Shown in pieces: positions 1 to 4,104 of a DNA stretch of 10,297 bases. Origin of the DNA: Deltaproteobacteria bacterium. GTDB taxonomy: Bacteria > Desulfobacterota > DSM-4660 > Desulfatiglandales > Desulfatiglandaceae. Position 1 is the stretch's first letter. Each line of letters begins with the position of its first letter. The notes beneath the pieces are model-generated. The model searched no databases and was not told the origin of the DNA. It saw only the letters and a list, made by a program, of their open reading frames with translations. The position numbers were made by a program, and so were the translations under genes. Location of the stretch: assembly GCA_019314425.1 (NCBI GenBank), contig JAFCZI010000055.1, positions 1 through 10,297 of the forward strand. The letters are read 5' to 3'.

Positions 1-1
1 C

Positions 2-139
2 ACCATCAAGGAACTGGTCAAACGGTGGTACCCTGCCCTTCCCCGATTTGAAAAGAAAAAAACCCACCTGGCATTGAGCGACATCAGGGAATCCATCGAC
101 GAGCTGGCCTACTACCGCAAAAACGTTTTTCTCCCCTGA
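2..139 (+). CDS. orn: Oligoribonuclease, C-terminal end (5' truncated by window edge)
   Basis: This is the last 45 codons of a gene that begins before the window; the frame is open from base 2 and stops with TGA at 137-139. The residues include [11 protein letters not shown] near the start and [20 protein letters not shown] near the end. The D-I-R-E-S-x-x-E-L-A-Y-Y-R signature matches what I know of the C-terminus of oligoribonuclease, a DEDDh-type 3'-5' exoribonuclease that degrades 2-5 nt RNA fragments in the cytoplasm. The conserved H-x4-D of the ExoIII motif is visible as THLALSD. It is a housekeeping gene with no functional link to the metal genes that follow, so it probably marks the chromosomal edge of the resistance island. 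Identification rests on this short but distinctive tail. Confidence 0.85.
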   Translation, partial: TIKELVKRWYPALPRFEKKKTHLALSDIRESIDELAYYRKNVFLP

Positions 140-146
140 AAAATGA

Positions 147-175
147 TGGCGCCGTAAAAAGTCCCATCTACTGCG
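147..175 (+). repeat. Partial copy of dispersed palindromic repeat (half arm)
   Basis: This 29-nt stretch starts 7 nt after the orn stop. It matches the reverse complement of 2083-2111 at 28 of 29 positions; the only difference is A at 170. Similarity stops after 175, so it looks like one truncated arm of the 124-bp palindrome at 1988-2111. The core cgtaaaaagtc recurs in the other repeat copies in this window. Together with 2083-2111 it forms an inverted pair around arsR and the permease gene. Confidence 0.8.
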
Positions 176-213
176 GCTTTTCCGCTTTCGCCTGCACTCT
201 TTCATATAAAACC

Positions 214-251
214 TGTTTGCACAAGGCTGTGTCCAAAATCCGGGGCAAACA
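214..251. repeat. Short inverted repeat upstream of the arsR promoter
   Basis: TGTTTGC at 214-220 is mirrored perfectly by GCAAACA at 245-251 with a 24-nt spacer, ending 8 nt before the -35 box. It could be an upstream regulator site or a hairpin in readthrough RNA from orn. It is followed by an A-run rather than a T-run on the plus strand, so it is not a rho-independent terminator for orn. The function is unknown and the arms are short enough to be chance. Confidence 0.3.
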
Positions 252-259
252 AAAAAACC

Positions 260-288
260 TTGACACCCGTGCCCTCCCTGACTATATT
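260..288 (+). promoter_or_regulatory. Sigma70-type promoter of the arsR cluster
   Basis: A consensus -35 box TTGACA (260-265) is followed by exactly 17 nt and a near-consensus -10 box TATATT (283-288). The predicted transcription start lies near 294-296, about 20 nt before the arsR ATG at 314. This is the strongest promoter-like match I saw in the window. It implies high intrinsic strength held down by a repressor, as is usual for autoregulated ArsR operons. Confidence 0.85.
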
Positions 289-307
289 CCTAAAAAAGAA
301 TTTAGGA
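288..307. promoter_or_regulatory. Probable ArsR operator overlapping the transcription start
   Basis: TCCTAAA (288-294) and TTTAGGA (301-307) form a perfect 7-bp inverted repeat with a 6-nt spacer. It begins on the last base of the -10 box and spans the predicted start site, so a bound homodimeric repressor would block RNA polymerase. The right arm also carries most of the arsR Shine-Dalgarno (AGGAG, 304-308), so in RNA the same dyad could partly hide the ribosome site. Assignment as the ArsR operator is inference from position and symmetry. The sequence differs from the E. coli ars operator as I remember it, which is not unusual for this family. Confidence 0.6.
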
Positions 308-313
308 GTCCCA

Positions 314-658
314 ATGAAAAAATTTACCGAAGTGATGAAAGCCCTTTCAGACCCCACTCGGACCAAGATTTTAAAAATGCTTCAGCACCGCTCCATGTGC
401 GTGTGTGAACTTCGGGAAGCCCTTCAGGTTTCCCAGCCCACCGTCAGCAAGCATCTCAAGATACTGGAAAGGGCCGGGCTGGTTAATTGTAGGAAGGACG
501 GCTTGTGGGTGGATTATTTTCTTGCGGATGGCAGCGAAAGTCCATACGCGGGTTCTCTTTTGGGGAACCTTCGTCACTGGATGGAAAACGATGATGAGGT
601 TTCCCGTCTGGTCGATCGACTTCCGTTTATCAACCGGGCGGATGTCTGCAAACGGTAG
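314..658 (+). CDS. arsR: ArsR/SmtB-family metalloid-responsive repressor
   Basis: This 114-residue winged-helix repressor is of typical ArsR length. The start is the ATG at 314, placed after AGGAG (304-308); an in-frame ATG at 260 overlaps the -35 box and precedes the predicted transcript start, so it is rejected. Residues 8-25 (MKALSDPTRTKILKMLQH) are the usual N-terminal helix, and the recognition region is V39-SQPTVSKHLKILERAGLV57. The As(III)/Sb(III) site of E. coli-type ArsR (Cys32, Cys34, Cys37 in CVCDLC) is represented by C29-V-C31-E-L-R34: the two main thiolates are kept and the third is Arg. Further cysteines are C59 and C112. It should repress its own operon in the cytoplasm and release DNA when trivalent metalloid binds. 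The exact inducer (inorganic, methylated or another thiophilic ion) cannot be read from sequence. Confidence 0.9.
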   Translation: MKKFTEVMKALSDPTRTKILKMLQHRSMCVCELREALQVSQPTVSKHLKILERAGLVNCRKDGLWVDYFLADGSESPYAGSLLGNLRHWMENDDEVSRLVDRLPFINRADVCKR

Positions 659-669
659 TCTCTTTTTTT
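623..669 (+). terminator. Weak terminator/attenuator-like hairpin at the arsR end
   Basis: CCGTTT (623-628) pairs with AAACGG (650-655) at the very end of arsR, and a T7 run follows at 663-669. The stem is only 6 bp with a 21-nt loop, and 7 nt separate it from the T-run, so it is a poor rho-independent terminator. It could lower readthrough into the permease so that repressor and transporter are made in different amounts. Low confidence. Confidence 0.25.
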
Positions 670-715
670 GGGCTCGTTATATTACTAAATTGCTATTTAT
701 GCATTAAAAAACGTG

Positions 716-738
716 CCCCCCGAGATCAGCAAGGGGGG
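716..738 (+). promoter_or_regulatory. GC hairpin just upstream of the permease ribosome site
   Basis: Six C (716-721) face six G (733-738) across an 11-nt loop, making a 6-bp all-GC stem that ends 2 nt before the likely Shine-Dalgarno AAGGG (741-745) of the permease at 754. No T-run follows, so it is not a terminator. It may act as a 5' stabilising or processing hairpin in the arsR-permease mRNA, or restrain ribosome entry. The structure is seen; the role is inferred. Confidence 0.35.
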
Positions 739-753
739 TAAAGGGAAAACGTC

Positions 754-1926
754 ATGAAAGAAAGATGGAAACTGCTGTTGATCATATTGATCTTTGGTGC
801 GGCCTACTACGTGCCCTGGGCAAATCCCGTGATCCGCCGCTCCGGACTCGAAGCCTTTATGATGCTCCAGGAATACGCCCGCCAACATGTACTCACCTGC
901 CTCATTCCCGCTTTCTTCATTGCGGGCGCCATTGCCGTATTCGTAAGCCAGGCCTCAGTGCTCAAATACTTTGGCGCCACAGCCAAAAAGATTCTCTCCT
1001 ATTCGGTGGCCTCTGTTTCAGGAACGGTCCTTGCGGTCTGTTCATGTACCGTACTCCCCCTTTTCGCGGGAATTTATTCACGGGGTGCCGGCATCGGCCC
1101 GGCAACGGCCTTTCTCTATTCGGGCCCGGCCATTAACGTGTTAGCCATCGTACTCACAGCCCGGATACTGGGCTGGGAACTGGGGTTGGCACGGGCTATC
1201 GGTGCAATTTTTTTCGCCATCATCACCGGCCTTCTCATGGCCTTCATATTTCGAAAAGACGACGCGGCACGGGCCAAAGGGGAACTATTTCTGCCGGAAG
1301 ACGAAGGGACGGGCCGCACCCTTGCTCAGGATGCCCTGTTCATGTTGACCCTGGTGCTGATTCTGGTCTTTGCGGCTTTTGCCAAGCCGGCCGAAGGGTC
1401 CAATGGGATATGGCCGGCCATTTTCGCCGCCAAATGGTACGTTACCGCCGGACTCCTGATTGTTGCGGGCTTCATGCTCAAATCCTGGTTCATCAAGGAG
1501 GAGCGAGTGACCTGGGTCCAATCCGCCTGGGGCTTCATGAAACAAATATTTCCCCTTCTGGGTGCGGGGGTCCTGGTGGCGGGGTTTATGCTGGGAAGGC
1601 CCGGGCATGCAGCCCTGATCCCCGATCAATATATTGAAAGCCTCGTGGGGGGAAATTCCCTGTGGGCCAACCTCTTTGCATCGGTTTCGGGCGCGCTCAT
1701 GTATTTTGCCACCCTCACGGAAGTGCCCATACTTCAGGGACTCTTGGGCGCGGGCATGGGAAAGGGCCCGGCACTCTCCCTGATGCTGGCGGGCCCGGCA
1801 CTCTCCCTGCCCAACATGTTGGTGATCGGAAGCGTTATGGGTGCTAAAAAAACGGCTGTTTTCTGCACCATCATCGTTATTTTGAGTACCATTGCGGGAA
1901 TGATCTATGGGGTGATCGCCGGATAA
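754..1926 (+). CDS. ArsP-type permease (COG0701 / PF03773 family)
   Basis: This 390-residue inner-membrane protein has roughly 8-10 hydrophobic segments, the first at residues 7-22. The family hallmark is C96-S-C98-TVLPLFAGIYSRGAG followed by GPATAFLYSGPAINVLAI (residues 115-132). A second, related block is L321-TEVPILQGLLGAGMGKGP and LMLAGPALSLPNMLVI (343-358), so the protein looks internally duplicated. A hydrophilic linker at 167-188 separates the halves. Characterised relatives include Campylobacter ArsP, which exports trivalent organoarsenicals; others are uncharacterised permeases often found beside ArsR and a mini-thioredoxin. The CSC pair is a plausible metalloid-thiol site. It sits 95 nt after arsR with likely Shine-Dalgarno AAGGG (741-745). 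Family assignment is firm; the substrate is inferred, so no symbol is given. Confidence 0.85.
   Translation: MKERWKLLLIILIFGAAYYVPWANPVIRRSGLEAFMMLQEYARQHVLTCLIPAFFIAGAIAVFVSQASVLKYFGATAKKILSYSVASVSGTVLAVCSCTVLPLFAGIYSRGAGIGPATAFLYSGPAINVLAIVLTARILGWELGLARAIGAIFFAIITGLLMAFIFRKDDAARAKGELFLPEDEGTGRTLAQDALFMLTLVLILVFAAFAKPAEGSNGIWPAIFAAKWYVTAGLLIVAGFMLKSWFIKEERVTWVQSAWGFMKQIFPLLGAGVLVAGFMLGRPGHAALIPDQYIESLVGGNSLWANLFASVSGALMYFATLTEVPILQGLLGAGMGKGPALSLMLAGPALSLPNMLVIGSVMGAKKTAVFCTIIVILSTIAGMIYGVIAG
1764..1809 (+). repeat. 19-nt direct repeat inside the permease gene
   Basis: An identical 19-nt stretch beginning gggcccggcactctcc occurs at 1764-1782 and again at 1791-1809, a 27-nt (nine-codon) period. 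It encodes two GPALSL hexapeptides around MLA in the second conserved block. As I recall the family, both glycine-proline-alanine elements are conserved, so the protein repeat is probably functional. The exact nucleotide identity could reflect codon choice or gene conversion. Confidence 0.8.
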
Positions 1927-1949
1927 CCGTTTGCAATAGAGACAAGGCA

Positions 1950-1972
1950 TGATGGCCTCGTAAAAAGGTCAC
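1950..1972 (+). repeat. Short repeat copy, left partner of 2509-2530
   Basis: This 23-nt stretch shares the gatggc..cgtaaaaag core with the copies at 147 and 2111. It matches the reverse complement of 2509-2530 with one substitution and one single-base indel. It starts 24 nt after the permease stop. The two copies face each other around the palindrome and the mini-thioredoxin gene, like terminal inverted repeats of a 581-bp segment. Confidence 0.65.
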
Positions 1973-1987
1973 GGATCTATCTACAGA

Positions 1988-2111
1988 TGGCGTTGTGAAA
2001 AGTTCCACATACAAGGTGTAGTGGTTTTTCAGGATCGTCGGGCATACATGTAGGATATTGAAACTCTGGAAAATCACTACAACGCAGCAGATGGGACTTT
2101 TTACGGCGCCA
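1988..2111. repeat. 124-bp imperfect palindromic repeat (MITE/REP-like)
   Basis: The left arm starting at 1988 (tggcgttgtgaaaagttcca) aligns with the reverse complement of the right arm ending at 2111 (tggcgccgtaaaaagtccca). The match continues inward for about 45 nt through a shared tgtagtg.tttt block. The centre holds the perfect 8-mer tacatgta (2045-2052). No ORF lies within it. A near-identical right-arm copy exists at 147-175, showing that it is dispersed. I recall similar palindromes in Desulfobacterota genomes, but this is memory only. In the transcript it would fold into a long hairpin between the permease and mini-thioredoxin genes, which could stabilise the upstream mRNA or lower downstream expression. 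Confidence 0.75.
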
Positions 2112-2146
2112 AACAAAAATAAACCATTAGAAGAAAGGATAGAATC

Positions 2147-2380
2147 ATGGAGATTAAAGTACTGGGGCCGGGATGCCCCAAATGCGAACAGGTGGAAAAG
2201 CGCGTAAAAGAGGTGATTGAGGCGTCAGGGATAGAGGTCTCCGTAAGCAAGGTCAAGGATATTATGGAAATTGCCAAGCACGGTGTTTTTATGACCCCCG
2301 CCGTGGTGGTGGATGGGGAAGTCAAGACCGTGGGCAAAATCCCCTCGAAGGATGAAATCAAAGGATGGATAACCGGGTAA
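2147..2380 (+). CDS. Redox-active disulfide mini-thioredoxin (MTH895/TM0996-like)
   Basis: This 77-residue single-domain protein has a thioredoxin/glutaredoxin-like fold by motif: beta strand MEIKVLGPG, active site C10-P-K-C13, a helix at 14-27, and the cis-proline segment MTP51-AVVVDGEV. It ends GKIPSKDEIKGWITG, typical of the thioredoxin_3 (PF13192) group. There is no signal peptide, so it is cytoplasmic. The ATG at 2147 has AAAGGA (2134-2139) at 7-nt spacing. Members of this family are often encoded next to COG0701 permeases and ArsR regulators, suggesting dithiol delivery to, or reduction of, the permease or its substrate; that role is inferred. It starts 35 nt after the palindromic repeat and is co-directional with the rest of the cluster. 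Confidence 0.85.
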   Translation: MEIKVLGPGCPKCEQVEKRVKEVIEASGIEVSVSKVKDIMEIAKHGVFMTPAVVVDGEVKTVGKIPSKDEIKGWITG

Positions 2381-2403
2381 CAAAACTAAGGCGGCAGAGT
2401 CAC

Positions 2404-2424
2404 AGTTTTAAGTTTTAAGTTTTT
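2404..2424 (+). repeat. Heptamer tandem repeat in the 2381-2532 spacer
   Basis: Three consecutive heptamers, agtttta, agtttta and agttttt, make an A/T-rich tract in the 152-nt spacer between the mini-thioredoxin and lipoprotein-thioredoxin genes. I found no convincing terminator or -35/-10 pair in this spacer. A CATAAT (2476-2481) lacks a well-spaced -35. The tract may be a simple slippage repeat. Confidence 0.5.
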
Positions 2425-2508
2425 CAGCCCATGAACTTCTTGTTTTTTGTGACAGAAAACCAGGTGACAAGGTACCATAATCTATGCAACCGGCGGTAAA
2501 TAATATTT

Positions 2509-2530
2509 GTGACTTTTTACGAGGGCATCA
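2509..2530 (-). repeat. Short repeat copy, right partner of 1950-1972
   Basis: The reverse complement (tgatgccctcgtaaaaagtc followed by ac) matches 1950-1972 apart from one substitution and one indel. It ends 2 nt before the likely ATG of the thioredoxin gene (2533). The likely ribosome site AGGG (2522-2525) lies inside the repeat, so the repeat appears to supply the translation signal of that gene. Confidence 0.65.
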
Positions 2531-2532
2531 AT

Positions 2533-2991
2533 ATGGAAAATCGAAAATTTGAGAGGCGTCATCCGACCAAGGCCGTAAACTCGATGAGCGGTAAAATAAG
2601 AAATCTCATTCATACCTTGCTGGTGCTGGGTTTCATGGGCCTGCCGTTATACGGATGCTCATCGGATGAACCCCCTGCATCCCATTTGCAACCGACCGGC
2701 GTTATTCCGATCAAGGGGGTGGTGACCATGGTGGACCTGGGCGCAGACGCCTGTGTTCCCTGCAAAATGATGATGCCCATCATTACCAAGCTTGAAAAAA
2801 ACTACCGAGGAAAAGCAGCCATCATTTTCATTGATGTGTGGAAGGACAAGGAACCGGCAAAACGTTTCGGCATCCGCGCCATCCCCACCCAGATCTTTTT
2901 TGATAAAGACGGCAGTGAAGTCTACCGCCATACCGGTTTCATGAGCGAGGCGGATATTGTTTCGCAGTTGAAAAAGATGGGCGTCAGCTAA
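2533..2991 (+). CDS. Thioredoxin-family protein, probable periplasmic lipoprotein
   Basis: This is 152 residues from the ATG at 2533 (AGGG at 2522-2525, 7-nt spacing). A GTG at 2509 lies inside the repeat and is less likely. An ATG at 2584 would give a classical short lipoprotein signal, MSGKIRN plus the hydrophobic core LIHTLLVLGFMGLPLYG before Cys42, and is a real alternative. The lipobox LYGC has an unusual Tyr at -2. The thioredoxin domain spans about residues 60-152, with active site C74-V-P-C77 in DACVPCKMMMP, the strand AAIIFIDVW, and cis-Pro118 in IRAIPTQIFF. Proteins of this kind are commonly paired with CcdA, which lies 38 nt downstream. The inferred role is a membrane-tethered periplasmic reductant fed by CcdA. 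Its partner could be the permease, metalloid thiol conjugates or oxidised periplasmic proteins. Confidence 0.85.
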   Translation: MENRKFERRHPTKAVNSMSGKIRNLIHTLLVLGFMGLPLYGCSSDEPPASHLQPTGVIPIKGVVTMVDLGADACVPCKMMMPIITKLEKNYRGKAAIIFIDVWKDKEPAKRFGIRAIPTQIFFDKDGSEVYRHTGFMSEADIVSQLKKMGVS

Positions 2992-3029
2992 GGCCCCGGA
3001 AATTCAGAGTCAAAATCAGGAGTACATCG

Positions 3030-3737
3030 ATGCTGGAAACGTTTTTTCTGACGGTTAATGAGTGGATTACAGGTGGCGCCGTTATCGCCGCGCTGGGTTG
3101 CTTTCTCTGGGGGATGATCAGCGTGGTGTTCAGCCCCTGTCATCTGGCGTCCATCCCTTTGATCGTCGCCTACGTGGGCGGGCAAGAGACGCTCTTAAAA
3201 CCGAGACAGGCCGCCGGCTATTCCGTGGCCTTTACTGCGGGACTCTTCATCACCATCGCGCTCATCGGCATCATCTGCGCCTTGCTGGGACGAATGCTGG
3301 GAGAGGTGGGCAACTACTGGCAGATCCTGGTTGGACTGGTTCTGGTCTGGGTAGCATTGGGTATGCTGGGCGTTGAAAAATTCGCCATGAGCGGAAATCT
3401 TCTCTACAAACTCAATCTTCGCGGCATGTTCGGGGCACTGGTGCTGGGTCTGGCCTACGGAATCCTTTCCGGTTCCTGCACCTTTGGGTTTATCGCCCCC
3501 ATTCTGGCGATTGTCACGGTTCAGGAGAAGGTGGTCACGGGGGTCCTGTTTATTCTGCTTTTTGCCCTGGGTCACTGCCTTCCTATTGTGGTGGCGGGCA
3601 GTTCCACCGCCGCAGTAAAGCGCGTGATGGAAAGCAGCCGCTGGCAGGGGGCCGGCAACTGGTTTCGAAAGGGAGCCGGGGTCCTCATCGGAGGTATGGG
3701 GCTGTATTTTATCGTAAACCCTTTTTTCTCAATCTAA
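3030..3737 (+). CDS. ccdA: CcdA-type membrane thiol-disulfide electron carrier
   Basis: This 235-residue polytopic protein belongs to the DsbD-transmembrane/CcdA family, with about six membrane segments (near 16-33, 38-50, 65-87, 98-116, 133-163 and 168-190, plus a hydrophobic tail 215-230). The two hallmark cysteines sit in matching positions of the two halves: S35-P-C37-HLASIPLIVAYVGG and G148-S-C150-TFGFIAPILA. They shuttle electrons from cytoplasmic thioredoxin across the inner membrane to periplasmic thioredoxin-like proteins. The ATG has AGGAG at 3018-3022. It directly follows the lipoprotein thioredoxin gene, its likely electron acceptor. CcdA proteins also serve cytochrome c maturation, but no ccs/ccm gene is nearby, so a metal-linked role is preferred. 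Both cysteines are intact, so it should be active. Confidence 0.85.
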   Translation: MLETFFLTVNEWITGGAVIAALGCFLWGMISVVFSPCHLASIPLIVAYVGGQETLLKPRQAAGYSVAFTAGLFITIALIGIICALLGRMLGEVGNYWQILVGLVLVWVALGMLGVEKFAMSGNLLYKLNLRGMFGALVLGLAYGILSGSCTFGFIAPILAIVTVQEKVVTGVLFILLFALGHCLPIVVAGSSTAAVKRVMESSRWQGAGNWFRKGAGVLIGGMGLYFIVNPFFSI

Positions 3738-3746
3738 ACCCTTTTC

Positions 3747-3754
3747 AAGGAGGT
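3747..3754 (+). promoter_or_regulatory. Full-consensus Shine-Dalgarno of the AhpD-like gene
   Basis: AAGGAGGT lies 7 nt before the ATG at 3762 and is the strongest ribosome site in the plus-strand cluster. It fixes the start and suggests that the small downstream protein is made in quantity relative to the membrane protein before it. Confidence 0.8.
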
Positions 3755-3761
3755 CAATATC

Positions 3762-4100
3762 ATGTCAGACGCACGTCTTTTAGCGGAATGGTTTCCGGAA
3801 TTCGCTGAGCATCTGGACAAAATGGATGAAACCTACAAAGAAATGCGAACCATTGATGAAAAAACCTATCAGTTCATCTGCTTTGCCCTGGCAATCAAAG
3901 CCCGGTCAAAACCCTGCCTTTTAAAGCATTTCATGGGGGCGCTGGAAGCGGGCGCCACCGTAAAGGAGCTTGCCTACATTATGGGTTTGACCTTCCGGGA
4001 AGCGGCGGGCGGGGACGACTGCTGGACCCATGACGCCCTGGGAGACTACAAAACCCTCATTGCCGAGGGCCTCAAGAGTTCAGAGTGCTGCAAACGGTAA
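3762..4100 (+). CDS. AhpD/carboxymuconolactone-decarboxylase-like protein with altered active site
   Basis: This 112-residue cytoplasmic protein resembles the CMD/AhpD fold (PF02627). The helical core E33-KTYQFICFALAIKARSK is followed by P51-C52-LLKH56-FMGALEAGATVKELAYIMGL, the typical Cys-x3-His and E-A-G-A-T signature. Family members with alkylhydroperoxidase activity carry C-x-x-C-x3-H; here the first cysteine is Ser49, giving S-K-P-C-LLK-H. A disulfide-based AhpD cycle is therefore unlikely, though C52 could act alone or pair with C40 or C87. C87-W-T-H90 and the C-terminal C109-C110-K-R are extra thiol/imidazole groups that might bind soft metal. It is the last gene of the ars/redox cluster, 24 nt after ccdA. 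Its specific function is unknown; a thiol peroxidase or metalloid-binding role would be conjecture. Confidence 0.75.
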   Translation: MSDARLLAEWFPEFAEHLDKMDETYKEMRTIDEKTYQFICFALAIKARSKPCLLKHFMGALEAGATVKELAYIMGLTFREAAGGDDCWTHDALGDYKTLIAEGLKSSECCKR

Positions 4101-4104
4101 TGTT

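Noticed and set aside
173..185. Hairpin GCGG/CCGC after orn as a terminator
   Set aside because: Only a 4-bp stem with a short TTT tail, partly inside the repeat; too weak to call.
260..313. Upstream in-frame ATG at 260 as the arsR start
   Set aside because: It overlaps the -35 box and precedes the predicted transcription start; ATG 314 has AGGAG and matches the normal ArsR N-terminus.
686..699. TAAAT-tgct-ATTTA dyad upstream of the permease as a second ArsR operator
   Set aside because: Arms of 5 A/T-only bases occur readily by chance and do not resemble the operator at 288-307.
1285..1950. 221-codon minus-strand open frame opposite the permease
   Set aside because: Gln/Gly/His-rich translation antisense to a conserved membrane protein; no family resemblance or start signal.
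2450..2481. Possible internal promoter (TGACAG with CATAAT) before the lipoprotein thioredoxin gene
   Set aside because: Spacing is about 20 nt and both boxes are off-consensus; not supported.
4088..4098. Shared 11-mer tgcaaacggta at the ends of arsR (648-657 region) and the AhpD-like gene
   Set aside because: It encodes similar CKR tails but no flanking similarity was found; probably coincidence.
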